From: Candidatus Woykebacteria bacterium RIFCSPLOWO2_01_FULL_43_14
GTDB lineage: Bacteria > Patescibacteriota > Microgenomatia > Woykebacterales > 2-01-FULL-43-14
NCBI GenBank assembly: GCA_001816835.1
Contig: MHDB01000044.1
Span: 1 to 15,339, forward strand
Length of the DNA stretch: 15,339 bases
Direction: 5' to 3'
The notes beneath the pieces were generated by a model that saw only the letters and a list, made by a program, of their open reading frames with translations, had not been told where the DNA came from and made no database searches. Position numbers and translations under genes: made by a program. Below, in pieces: positions 1 to 7,946 of this stretch; position 1 is the first letter of the stretch, and the number at the start of each line of letters is the position of its first letter.

Positions 1-2566
1 CTTCGTAGCCTACAGGAATGAGGTTGATTGGCTCAAAGCGGCGCATCCTTTCCTCAGGCAGTACTGTCAGGACAAACTTCGTATCATAAAGCTTAAGTAA
101 GTCCTCCATCGTGACTTCAATCTTGGGTTTGAAGTTCATCAGAATAGGCACTACATCCAGATCATACCAGCTCTTCTTAGTAAGCGGGTCGATGTAGCGA
201 CCGAGCGTCTGTTTGAGATGGCCGAGCAACAACGCTCTCAAGGAATCCGCGCTGACAATCAGCATATCCACAGTAGGATTGTCTGTCATGTCAAAGCGGT
301 GTCTTTCTTCATCCCTAAGTTGTTGGCTCATAATCTCAGGAGTCCCGTACCTCAAGATTGTCGCATCTGAGATACAGCGCGCTATGCTCGAATAGAGTTG
401 CCCAAGCACTCTTTCCACTTCGGGATTTTTCATAAGCTGTGTTTCGACCAAACCACATTTGGCCATCAGACCATTCTCAAAGAAACTGCGGATGATCTTG
501 CGACTCATGAGTCCTTCGTATACCCAATTGCGCAGATGGTCTACGTCTTCCTCAAGCTCGCCGAACATCTCCCTGACTTCACGCAAAGCGCGCAGCCAGC
601 TTGCCGTATCATTGGCAATCGCAATTTGTGCCAAAACGCTGTAGATGAGTACTTGCTGGTCTTGGGTACCCCACCCTTCGCCGACATGGTGATCCACGGC
701 AGCGATAAACTGTGCCCAACCCCAATCATAAAGTTCCATACCCGGAGTAGGGTACGTCCTACAAATCATCGGATGAATCACCTCACAACGATCCGCGAAG
801 TAGTACAGCCACTGATGGATATCGACTCGATGGAGCATATCAATAGTGCGCTCCATCTCGCCTTCAAAGTCTTCCAAAGTTGCGCTGTTTGCCAAGTCAA
901 TATGGACTCTGTAAGGATGTCTCAGGAATTTATTATCAAGTTTCCTCTGGACTTCTGTCCGAGTAAGCGAGCCCTTGTTAATCAGGTCCCGAATTTCCCG
1001 CCAGTAGCGATAGTCCAACGCCTGCCACCAAGCTCCCAGATAGTCCTCTCGGATATTCTGGGAATGCCAGGCTGGCGATTCTTTAAGCCAGCGGAGGCGA
1101 TCATGATAAGGCTGTTGGTGATCATCACCCGACCTGATATCAATAATCGGATCCTGGGCCTCGCGGACCGCAGTTCTTTGTTCCTGGGTCAAGCGAGACG
1201 GCCAGACAGGGTAAAAACCTTTCTGGTACTCCCGACCCTCATATTGGACATAGACACGTTGTTTATCTCTTAAGCTGCATGCCCAGTTGGGGTAAAAGTT
1301 TTGGAAGTTCCACTTTCGTAACCGCAACCATTTCTCATCGTCAGTGAAATTAGCCGGGTTAAGGTGTGTAAAAGTTTCCTGGAACATAATGTCCAGGACA
1401 ATAAAGTTCTCCCCAGGCTCACCCACGTCTTCGCCTGGAGACTGTGCGTTGTACATCACCTCAAGCCTATCCGTATGTTTAGGTCCTACTCGAGGAAGTC
1501 TTGGGTCGTAGTTCTGGGCGTAACGGTTGTAAGTCGGGATTCGGCCATAGCAGTGATAAGGAATATTACCATGATAAGGAGGCCGGTCTCGATCTTGGGT
1601 AATAGGTTCTGGACGACCTCCTGGATCGCTCCAGACCATATACATATCCATGGCCAACCAACCCATAAGGCCCGCTGCCATAGCATACTCATCCAGATTG
1701 GAGATCCTAAAGGGATTCTCTCGGATTAGCCTGTCAAGAAGCTCGGGCAGAGCCGCAATTCGAACAGTCCGTTCAGACAATGATTTCGTAAACCAGCCCG
1801 CTTGTGCGCTCTCTAGGCCTTGAATACTGCCAATACTACGGCGGTTTACGACCCAATCACCGTTTCTATACTCGACTTTGTGAAACTTGGCGTTGTTAAA
1901 AGAATTAATTGACAGCCAAGCCAGCTCCGTCAAAATTGGCGTGCTGGTGTCACCATGCCGCGCGGGGTTCTCTAGCGAACCAGACGCGGAAATGTGATCC
2001 TCTAAATCCCTTGTACCAAGATAGGAAAAGGTCGTTTTCCCTTTAGAGGACGTTCCTTGTTTCCGAATCCCATTTTGGTTAAAAGCAAAGTTACCCCAGG
2101 ATGCAAGGTCAACACCTGCCAAACTGCTGTACCTATTGACTTCCCACCGGTACCGACCCTCTTTGGGTACCCATGTTTTGAAAAGCGCGAAGGGTGCATT
2201 TTGTAATAATGTGATCAAACGAACCGCTTCGGCATCAGACGATCTGGATGCGGCGTCACCTCGCATAATCTGGTCTTCCAAGCAACTCTGCAAAGGCAGT
2301 GGATCTGGTTCCTCATCTTCATAGAAGCCAGAGGTGGGGTAGTACTCAATCCCCCAGCGTAAAACATATTCATGCCAGGGCATCCCTAGTCTAAGCAAGT
2401 CGCGAGCCCTTCTCGGGTCTGCTTTTACAAATCTGGCCTTACTAAAGTCGTGATTTTGAGCTTCATAGACTTCCATTGGTGTAGCATAAACTGCGTCAAG
2501 CACTGCCGGTAAGGGTGGTGCTCCGCCCGCTCTTATTGCAAGATGTCTGGGCAACATTGCGACCAT
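1..2566 (-). CDS. Large uncharacterised protein, C-terminus beyond the window
   Basis: I translated this frame line by line on the minus strand: 855 codons without a stop, from the ATG at 2566 to the window edge. The start is supported by an AGGAG ribosome binding site a few bases upstream and by a strong promoter further up. A second in-frame ATG lies at codon 4. The N-terminus (MVAMLPRHLAIRAGGAPPL) has no signal peptide or membrane helix, and I saw no long hydrophobic segment anywhere, so the product is probably soluble and cytoplasmic or exported by a non-Sec route. It is rich in Trp, Tyr, Arg and acidic residues. I see no P-loop, no nuclease or protease motif and no repeats, and I do not recognise the family. 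It is divergent from the T4SS-like operon, so a link to that system (substrate, partner) is possible but only by position. G+C is near 54% in six hand-counted lines, against about 38% in lines from the origin genes. Confidence 0.85.
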   Translation of the reverse strand, partial: MVAMLPRHLAIRAGGAPPLPAVLDAVYATPMEVYEAQNHDFSKARFVKADPRRARDLLRLGMPWHEYVLRWGIEYYPTSGFYEDEEPDPLPLQSCLEDQIMRGDAASRSSDAEAVRLITLLQNAPFALFKTWVPKEGRYRWEVNRYSSLAGVDLASWGNFAFNQNGIRKQGTSSKGKTTFSYLGTRDLEDHISASGSLENPARHGDTSTPILTELAWLSINSFNNAKFHKVEYRNGDWVVNRRSIGSIQGLESAQAGWFTKSLSERTVRIAALPELLDRLIRENPFRISNLDEYAMAAGLMGWLAMDMYMVWSDPGGRPEPITQDRDRPPYHGNIPYHCYGRIPTYNRYAQNYDPRLPRVGPKHTDRLEVMYNAQSPGEDVGEPGENFIVLDIMFQETFTHLNPANFTDDEKWLRLRKWNFQNFYPNWACSLRDKQRVYVQYEGREYQKGFYPVWPSRLTQEQRTAVREAQDPIIDIRSGDDHQQPYHDRLRWLKESPAWHSQNIREDYLGAWWQALDYRYWREIRDLINKGSLTRTEVQRKLDNKFLRHPYRVHIDLANSATLEDFEGEMERTIDMLHRVDIHQWLYYFADRCEVIHPMICRTYPTPGMELYDWGWAQFIAAVDHHVGEGWGTQDQQVLIYSVLAQIAIANDTASWLRALREVREMFGELEEDVDHLRNWVYEGLMSRKIIRSFFENGLMAKCGLVETQLMKNPEVERVLGQLYSSIARCISDATILRYGTPEIMSQQLRDEERHRFDMTDNPTVDMLIVSADSLRALLLGHLKQTLGRYIDPLTKKSWYDLDVVPILMNFKPKIEVTMEDLLKLYDTKFVLTVLPEERMRRFEPINLIPVGYE

Positions 2567-2690
2567 GTTCTCTCCTCTGTCACCATCGAGCTTAGCCCGA
2601 CAGCAGATTTTTGTTCTTTTCGTTGTGAGATATTACCCTCACAGAACCTGCTATTCAGTTGTCGTGTGCGCTAGAATCTAGGAAACTTGG

Positions 2691-2715
2691 TAGGCTCCTA
2701 GCTCTAGGTGGCCTA
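2691..2715. repeat. Nested palindrome at the start of the 5' leader of the large gene
   Basis: CCTAG (2697-2701) and CTAGG (2704-2708) form an inner inverted repeat. TAGGC (2691-2695) and GCCTA (2711-2715) form an outer one with almost the same centre. The element covers the expected transcription start of the minus-strand gene (about 2708) and overlaps the edge of its -10 box. It could be an operator or a hairpin at the 5' end of the mRNA. Position and symmetry are seen in the sequence; the role is inferred. Confidence 0.4.
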
Positions 2716-2743
2716 TTATAGCACACTTTAGCTTCAATTGCAA
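2715..2743 (-). promoter_or_regulatory. Sigma70-type promoter of the large minus-strand gene
   Basis: On the minus strand there is a -35 TTGCAA (2743-2738), a 17-bp spacer and a consensus -10 TATAAT (2720-2715) preceded by TGC, which is an extended -10. Transcription should begin near 2708, giving a leader of about 142 nt before the ATG at 2566. This is the best promoter match in the window. Confidence 0.75.
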
Positions 2744-2789
2744 GCCCCATAGTATTTGATTGGTCAGCCTTCTATTCTGCAACGGTTTT

Positions 2790-2798
2790 TGGTAAAAT
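2790..2798 (+). promoter_or_regulatory. Extended -10 promoter of the T4SS-like operon, probably leaderless
   Basis: TGG followed by TAAAAT (2793-2798) forms an extended -10 element. Only 7 nt separate it from the ATG at 2806, so transcription should begin at or next to the start codon. The -35 region (near 2770) is weak. No Shine-Dalgarno sequence precedes the ATG, which fits a leaderless mRNA. Confidence 0.5.
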
Positions 2799-2805
2799 TA
2801 AGACA

Positions 2806-4671
2806 ATGCAACAACACCCTGTCCCCCAAAACATAATGTCGGTCGAGTTCCAGCTCATCGGGAACATGACCATCAAGCAGTTTGCTTATGTCGGCGGAGG
2901 CGGAATACTGGCTTTTATCTTCTTCTCGACCCCGCTCCCTGATTTTCTCAAATGGCCTTTGGTGCTGGGGTTCGGGGGGTTAGGCGCCGCTTTTGCTTTC
3001 GCACCTATTAACGACATTACGCTTGACCGCTGGCTGGTTGCCTTTATCAAGGCAGTCTACTCCCCCACTAAAAGGGTTTGGCGAAAGGAGCCAAAAAGCC
3101 TTGTTTTTCTTCTGCCTGAGTTTGGCAGACTCCTGAACTTTAGTGCGACCAGCTCAAGTATCCGAAGCAAGAGTCGCGATAAACTTACCGACTACCTCTC
3201 CACCCTAAAAGGTCAGAAGGAAAAAACGCCCCTAGACTCTATGGAGGAATCCTACGTGTCGAGCCTTGATTTCGGGATTGCCTTACCCCAACTAGCCGTC
3301 CCTTCGGAAGCACTCCAGTCCATTTCTATACCTGTGGCCACCACCGAAGAACCAAGAGCAGTGGAAGAAAAGCCCGAGTCCCAAGCCGTTAGTGAGCGGA
3401 TTGCCTCCTTTGTTAGCTTCAAACCAGTGGTGACCGTGAGGCTGCCGGACAAGAGCATCTTTGTAAAACCCGTCTCAAATGTTAGAATACGTTCACTTCA
3501 TGCCCTACCTGCTTTAGAAGGAACAATTGTCCTGCCCGTGCGAGGTGAAAAAGTGTTTAATGTTTCAGATAGTCTAAAAAAGAGGTTGTCAGAAAAAATA
3601 CATTCCCTTAAACTAAATATAGGGTCTTCCAACTTTGGTACTCAGATTTTTTCTAACGCCAGGCCCACTAATAGTGGTCCAAATCAAGCTATGCCAGTAT
3701 CAAGCCAAGCCAACAACCAAAACGCCCCAATTAATTCAGGAGCTAGACCTGTTCCCTACCGCACCGAGCCCCTAAGCCCACTTACGCCTATCCCAAACTC
3801 TCCGTTAGGCGGACAGACTGGCCCCAAACCAGAGGTAAGTAACATAGCTAATTCCGCGGAGGTTGCTAGAATTAAGGGCCAGATCAGTACTGAGGTGGCT
3901 AGTACAGTCGAAAGCTTCAAACGTATTGCTTCCGAAAATCGTCGCCTGCAAGACGAGATGGAAAAAATCAAACGCTCCCAGGTTCAAACCTCCTTATCAA
4001 CCCGCCAAGAACTCGATAAAATCGTCGCCGAGTACAAAACTCAGCTTGAAAAACTCCGCGTAGAAAGGGAAGCTTTATTCAACCAGTTAGGTAACATTCA
4101 GGCCCAATCAGTCCAATTCCAACAAAAGGCAGCCTCCACTTCCACCTTAGAACAGGAATTGGGTGAGCTAAAAAGCAAAATGTCTGCTTTAGAACAAGAG
4201 AAGTTGGAATCTGAAAAACATGCCCAGACCTTAAGAGAGAGCCTAAGTGGGCTACAGCAGCAATTGCAAGATCAGTTTAAAGAGCTTTCCCCAACACCGG
4301 GTAATTCGAGTGAGTCCACTCCTACGTTAGCGCCCGCTTCACCAGTACCAACCAAAATAAAGGTGGTGGAGCCTAGAAGAGCCGAGGGCAAGATGGCTCC
4401 TCAGATCACCACTGTTCCTAATGTGGTTAACGGTATCGTGCGTGACAAAAACGGTCTACTCCTGCCTGATGTGATAATTGTGGTCAAAGACGCGAAAGAT
4501 AATCCGGCTAGAGCCTTAAAGACCAACAAGATTGGTCAGTTTGCCATCTCCACGCCTCTTCCCAGCGGGGTTTATCTAATCGAGCTAGAAAAAGATGGTC
4601 AGGAATTTGATATAATACAAGTCAAATTAGCGGGGGAAATCTTGCTTCCCATAGAAATCCAGGCTAAGTAG
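2806..4671 (+). CDS. PrgI-family T4SS membrane protein with coiled coil and C-terminal carboxypeptidase-regulatory-like domain
   Basis: 621 aa. Residues about 8-100 match the PrgI family: an N-terminal segment ending in QLIGNMTIKQFAYVGGG, two adjacent membrane helices (about 27-42 and 49-68), then the DRWLVAFIKAVYSPTKRVW stretch. PrgI-type proteins are small inner-membrane parts of Gram-positive-style conjugation systems and are usually near 100-120 residues, so most of this protein is extra. Residues about 100-350 are a Pro/Ser/Asn-rich linker, about 352-495 a long Glu/Lys/Gln-rich coiled coil, and about 538-621 a beta domain like the carboxypeptidase regulatory (CarboxypepD_reg) fold (NGIVRDKNGLLLPDV, then the GQFAISTPLPSGVYLIEL pattern). 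It is the first gene of a three-gene operon with a TraC-like protein and VirB4. The start has no Shine-Dalgarno sequence but follows an extended -10 box by 7 nt. Family assignment of the N-terminus is fairly firm; the role of the long tail is unknown. Confidence 0.85.
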   Translation: MQQHPVPQNIMSVEFQLIGNMTIKQFAYVGGGGILAFIFFSTPLPDFLKWPLVLGFGGLGAAFAFAPINDITLDRWLVAFIKAVYSPTKRVWRKEPKSLVFLLPEFGRLLNFSATSSSIRSKSRDKLTDYLSTLKGQKEKTPLDSMEESYVSSLDFGIALPQLAVPSEALQSISIPVATTEEPRAVEEKPESQAVSERIASFVSFKPVVTVRLPDKSIFVKPVSNVRIRSLHALPALEGTIVLPVRGEKVFNVSDSLKKRLSEKIHSLKLNIGSSNFGTQIFSNARPTNSGPNQAMPVSSQANNQNAPINSGARPVPYRTEPLSPLTPIPNSPLGGQTGPKPEVSNIANSAEVARIKGQISTEVASTVESFKRIASENRRLQDEMEKIKRSQVQTSLSTRQELDKIVAEYKTQLEKLRVEREALFNQLGNIQAQSVQFQQKAASTSTLEQELGELKSKMSALEQEKLESEKHAQTLRESLSGLQQQLQDQFKELSPTPGNSSESTPTLAPASPVPTKIKVVEPRRAEGKMAPQITTVPNVVNGIVRDKNGLLLPDVIIVVKDAKDNPARALKTNKIGQFAISTPLPSGVYLIELEKDGQEFDIIQVKLAGEILLPIEIQAK

Positions 4672-4677
4672 CAACTC

Positions 4678-4740
4678 GTAGGTTATGGGTTATGGGTTTT
4701 AGTAAGGTTACTACAACCTACAAACTACAACCTAAAACCT
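4678..4740. repeat. Degenerate heptamer repeats forming an imperfect inverted repeat between T4SS genes
   Basis: Directly after the PrgI-like gene there are tandem GGTTATG GGTTATG GGTTTTAG units (from 4681). After an 8-nt loop come CTACAACCTA and CTACAACCTAAAACC-type units (4711-4740), which are roughly the complement. The two arms can form an imperfect stem. There is no T-run, and the downstream gene has its own AGGAG (4748-4752), so a classical terminator is unlikely. It looks like a short intergenic repeat, possibly one of a family spread over the genome. Confidence 0.5.
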
Positions 4741-4756
4741 AATTCAGAGGAGAACT

Positions 4757-5689
4757 ATGCCCGAGACCAAGATTCCTGCTTCAACGCAGGCACACCTAGA
4801 CATCGAAGATATACGAGATGATTTATTAGTTTTGAAAAACGGCAACGTCGTTATCGTACTTCAAACTAACGCGGTAAATTTTGACCTCCTTTCTGAGCAA
4901 GAGCAAGACGCAATGATCTTCGCCTACTCCCAAATGCTTAATTCCCTGTCCTTCCCTATTCAAATAATGATCCGCTCAAAGATCATGGATATTAGTAATT
5001 ACTTACTAAGACTTCGGGAGGCTAAGCAAAACCAATCCAATCAGTCCCTGGGTAATCAAATCGATCTCTACGAAAGGTTCATCCAAGATCTGGTTTCTAA
5101 AAACAACGTTTTAGACAAACGATTTTACGTTGTTATTCCCTTTATTGAGGTCAGCCTTAACTCTTTAAACCCTTTAGGAGCATTAACTTCTAAAAACAAA
5201 AAGGTCACTTTTGACAAATGGGCACTTTTGGAACGGGCAAAAGTTGGTTTGCTACCCAAAAAAGAACACCTCGCTAAACAGCTCAACCGAATTGGTATCA
5301 AATCTAAGCAGCTTTCTACCCAAGAGTTGGTCGAGCTCTTTTATGATATCTACAACCCTAGCGTGGCCAGAGAGCAAAAAGTGGCCTTATCGACAAATGA
5401 GTACACCACTCCAATTGTCGAGCCCTCTATCGAGAATACCTTTGTGACCATGCCAGTTGAAAAACCAGTTCCTATTCCCACCGCCCAACAAGCTTTTCGA
5501 TCAGAGACAGCTAAAATAGCTTCTCCGCCAACGGTAAGTCCCGCTGCGCCAACCGTTAGTCTAACTACACCAGCTACAGCGCCAAGCACAACGACAACTT
5601 CGTCAAGTACGCCTAGTAAAGCTACTCCTGAACCATCCTCAAAGGTGGCGGCAGAAACAACTACGGGAGGTTTTGATGGGACTGTTTGA
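4757..5689 (+). CDS. TraC-like T4SS-associated protein with low-complexity tail
   Basis: 310 aa. Residues about 12-220 resemble the TraC-like domain found as a stand-alone protein beside VirB4 in CPR and Gram-positive T4SS loci: a conserved start (HLDIEDIRDDLLVLKNG), a beta strand, then QEQDAMIFAYSQMLNSL and a strand-helix unit with RFYVVIPF. Such domains correspond to the membrane-proximal N-terminal part of VirB4/TraC ATPases, but this protein has no Walker motifs. Residues about 258-310 are Pro/Ser/Thr/Ala-rich and probably disordered. AGGAG stands 4 nt before the ATG, so the start is secure. The 3' end overlaps virB4 by 14 bp, so the two are probably translationally coupled and the products probably work together at the membrane. 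The domain name comes from pattern recognition only. Confidence 0.75.
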   Translation: MPETKIPASTQAHLDIEDIRDDLLVLKNGNVVIVLQTNAVNFDLLSEQEQDAMIFAYSQMLNSLSFPIQIMIRSKIMDISNYLLRLREAKQNQSNQSLGNQIDLYERFIQDLVSKNNVLDKRFYVVIPFIEVSLNSLNPLGALTSKNKKVTFDKWALLERAKVGLLPKKEHLAKQLNRIGIKSKQLSTQELVELFYDIYNPSVAREQKVALSTNEYTTPIVEPSIENTFVTMPVEKPVPIPTAQQAFRSETAKIASPPTVSPAAPTVSLTTPATAPSTTTTSSSTPSKATPEPSSKVAAETTTGGFDGTV

Positions 5690-7565
5690 TTTCCTGAACA
5701 GAAAACCACCCCAGTCTCCCCAAACTCCAAAAATTGTGGAGACTCTAGGAGCAGGCATGGTTGATATTACTGATATTATCGCCCCACCAGCTATTGAAGT
5801 AGACTTTGATCACATCCAAATCGGTAACATGTTCTACCGCACTCTGTTTGTCAGTGGTTATCCCAGATTCGTTGGCGCAAACTGGCTCTCGCCAATTATT
5901 AACTTTGACCACTCCTTAGACATTAGTTTTTATTACTACCCAGTTGAAGCCAAAGGAGTCCTTTCAAACTTGAGGCGTAAAATCGCGGAGATGGAAGCGA
6001 CTCTTCAAACCGATGTCGAGAGGGGTAAAGTGGTCAATCCTTCAGTTAGAGTCGCCATGGAAGACGCAAAGAGCTTGCAAGAGCAGCTCGTCAAGGGAAC
6101 CGAACGGTTCTTCCAATTTTCTTTCTACATCACGATTCCTTCTGATAACTTGGAGGAACTAAACTCCATTACTCAACAAGTCGAGGCCACTTTAGGGTCT
6201 CTCCTGGTTATCTCCAAACACGCGACCTTACAGATGGAGCAATCATTCCAATCAACTATCCCGACTTTCAATGACAAACTTATGGTCACTCGGAATATGG
6301 ACACGACCTCACTTGCCACCACGTTCCCCTTCACTTCCTCCGAGCTAACCGCCAACGAAGGAATTTTGTATGGTATCAATGAGCACAACGGCTCCCTGGT
6401 TATTTTTGACCGTTTTACTCTGGAAAATGCAAACAGCGTGGTTTTCGCCAAATCAGGGTCAGGCAAGTCTTACTTAGTAAAGCTGGAAGCTTTACGCTCC
6501 CTAATGTTTGGTTCGGAAATAATGGTCATTGATCCTGAGGGAGAATACGAGACTCTGTGTACAACCATTGGTGGTGACTACATCAAATTCTCCCATGATG
6601 CGGCGGTCAAAATAAATCCTTTCGATCTGTCCGGAGTCTATGAGGAGGGTGAAAATGAGTTAGGGCTTAAGATCCTGTCACTGCATTCGCTTTTTAGAAT
6701 CATCATGGGCAATCTCTCAACAACTGAGGACGCTCTGTTGGATCGGGCCTTGATCCTGACCTACAAAACCAAAGGGATTACCCCTGACCCAAGCACGCAA
6801 CGCAAACCGCCTCCTGTGATGGAAGACCTTTACAACATTCTTTTGAAAATGCCAGAGCCTGAGGCCAAAAGCATGTCCGAAAGATTAGAAAAGTTTATCA
6901 AAGGTAGTTTAGCGGGCATTTTCAATCAACAAAGCTCCCTTGATATTCGTAACACCTTCACCGTTTTCTCCATTCGAGATCTTGAAGACCAGCTAAGACC
7001 AATTGCCATGTTTATCATACTTGACTATATTTGGACCAAAATTAAGCGAGAGAGAAAAAAGCGGATTCTGATCGTGGATGAAGCCTGGTATCTGATGCGT
7101 GAGCCAGATAGCGCTATCTTCCTCTACTCGATGGCCAAACGGGCCCGCAAGTACTACCTTGGGCTGACCACAATTACCCAAGATGTGGAAGATTTCTTGA
7201 CTGGAGATTACGGTAAAGCGATCGTGACCAACTCCTCAATCCAGATTTTGCTGAAACAGTCCACCGCTGCTATAGATAGGGTAACGGAAGTTTTCTATCT
7301 TTCGGAAGGCGAAAAGCATCTCCTTCTAAGTGCTGACGTTGGAGAAGGGCTGTTTTTCGCCGGTCAGAATCACGTCGCCATTAGGGTTCAGGCAGCTCCT
7401 CATGAGCATAAATTAATTACTTCCAATCCCGAGGAACTGAGTCGTCTTGAAGACGAGAAAAGACGCAAGATCGAGGAGTACAAGGCCCTACAGCAAAAGC
7501 CCTCTCCTCCCGCGGCTGAAACAACCACCACTCAGATCTCTTTAGAGCCAAGAAAGATTTCTTAA
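5676..7565 (+). CDS. virB4: VirB4-family type IV secretion ATPase
   Basis: 629 aa, with a Walker A AKSGSGKS (Lys264) and a Walker B RILIVDEAWYLM (Asp468-Glu469) in the spacing typical of VirB4/TraC/TrbE. VirB4 is the hexameric ATPase at the inner-membrane base of type IV secretion systems and energises substrate transfer or pilus assembly. The N-terminal part (about 30-220) is the CagE/TrbE-like domain, so this is a full-length VirB4 and not a fragment. The C-terminal SPPAAETTTTQ tail is low complexity. I chose the ATG at 5676 over a TTG one codon earlier because GGAGG (5666-5670) sits 5 nt upstream of it. It overlaps the TraC-like gene by 14 bp and is last in its operon, converging on the DciA-like gene. 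The window has no relaxase, coupling protein or VirB6/VirB8 homologue I could recognise, so conjugation, DNA uptake and protein export all remain possible. Confidence 0.93.
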   Translation: MGLFDFLNRKPPQSPQTPKIVETLGAGMVDITDIIAPPAIEVDFDHIQIGNMFYRTLFVSGYPRFVGANWLSPIINFDHSLDISFYYYPVEAKGVLSNLRRKIAEMEATLQTDVERGKVVNPSVRVAMEDAKSLQEQLVKGTERFFQFSFYITIPSDNLEELNSITQQVEATLGSLLVISKHATLQMEQSFQSTIPTFNDKLMVTRNMDTTSLATTFPFTSSELTANEGILYGINEHNGSLVIFDRFTLENANSVVFAKSGSGKSYLVKLEALRSLMFGSEIMVIDPEGEYETLCTTIGGDYIKFSHDAAVKINPFDLSGVYEEGENELGLKILSLHSLFRIIMGNLSTTEDALLDRALILTYKTKGITPDPSTQRKPPPVMEDLYNILLKMPEPEAKSMSERLEKFIKGSLAGIFNQQSSLDIRNTFTVFSIRDLEDQLRPIAMFIILDYIWTKIKRERKKRILIVDEAWYLMREPDSAIFLYSMAKRARKYYLGLTTITQDVEDFLTGDYGKAIVTNSSIQILLKQSTAAIDRVTEVFYLSEGEKHLLLSADVGEGLFFAGQNHVAIRVQAAPHEHKLITSNPEELSRLEDEKRRKIEEYKALQQKPSPPAAETTTTQISLEPRKIS

Positions 7566-7637
7566 CCACACTTTTCCAGGCTAAACTATAACTTAATGGT
7601 CAACGCGAACAATCGATGAAATGAGCCGTAGCTAGAC

Positions 7638-7934
7638 TTAGGGAGCCTTTTCTAGCTTAAGGCTTTTGACAAGGGTAGTGTTAAGTTTATCATTAAGAGC
7701 TTTTACCAAAATCTCTTCCTTAATTCTGAGGTAAAGGAGCCAGGGTTTAGAATAAACGCGCACTTTTAGTACACCTGCCCTAAAACTTAGGGCTCGAGTC
7801 TGATCAACTGCTTTTGATCCCTCCAGCTCCAACAAAGCCTTTTCCCACAACCCAACTATTAGACTGGCACCGAACATCTTTGGGTGTGATGAAGTTAGAA
7901 TAGCTTGTTTTAAAACTCTCTTGATTGACTCCAT
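7638..7934 (-). CDS. dciA: DUF721 / DciA-like putative replicative helicase loader
   Basis: 98 aa. The pattern IVGLWEKALLELEGSKAVDQ (residues 26-45), then ALSFRAGVLKVRVYSKPWLLYL and RIKEEILVKALNDKL, follows the DUF721/DciA family: W-x-x-hG..., 'tr..sfr.GvL.V.v.s.aW...L...k..il..lN'. DciA proteins load the replicative helicase DnaB in bacteria lacking DnaC/DnaI, and in Actinobacteria the gene also follows recF. It begins 12 nt after recF and is the last gene of the replication cluster. There is no clear Shine-Dalgarno sequence, which fits coupled translation. The family is short and divergent, so the assignment rests on the motif and on context. Codons 29-37 are part of a 26-bp sequence identical to codons in dnaA. 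Confidence 0.72.
   Translation of the reverse strand: MESIKRVLKQAILTSSHPKMFGASLIVGLWEKALLELEGSKAVDQTRALSFRAGVLKVRVYSKPWLLYLRIKEEILVKALNDKLNTTLVKSLKLEKAP
7642..7667 (+). terminator. Weak terminator-like hairpin for the virB4 operon
   Basis: AGCCTT (7644-7649) pairs with AAGGCT (7659-7664) around a 9-nt loop. Two G-T pairs extend the stem, which runs into a short TTTT. It lies about 80 bp after the virB4 stop and inside the 3' end of the convergent DciA-like gene. An overlapping inverted repeat AGCTAGA/TCTAGCT (7630-7636 and 7651-7657) could compete with it. The T-run is short, so function is uncertain. Confidence 0.3.
7825..7850. repeat. 26-bp exact direct repeat, copy in the DciA-like gene
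   Basis: This stretch is identical over 26 bp to 12195-12220 in dnaA. In both genes it is read on the minus strand in the same frame and encodes LWEKALLEL (residues 29-37 here). The flanking bases differ on both sides. Confidence 0.9.
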
Positions 7935-7946
7935 TTTTTAGTTTAA

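Noticed and set aside
398..1273. 291-codon open frame on the plus strand
   Set aside because: It lies opposite the 855-codon minus-strand gene, which has a promoter, a ribosome binding site and an unbroken frame. The plus frame has no ribosome binding site and no recognisable motif, so it is a shadow.
1364..1729. 121-codon open frame on the plus strand
   Set aside because: Also antisense to the large minus-strand gene, without its own start signals.
4678..4740. CRISPR-like repeat array
   Set aside because: The units are 7-10 bp, degenerate and without spacers of constant length; no cas genes are nearby.
5673..5675. TTG start for virB4
   Set aside because: The next codon is ATG with better spacing to the GGAGG at 5666-5670.
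5350..5730. 126-codon minus-strand frame with a Val/Gly-rich product
   Set aside because: It is the reverse complement of the low-complexity Thr/Pro tail of the TraC-like gene, which explains its biased composition.
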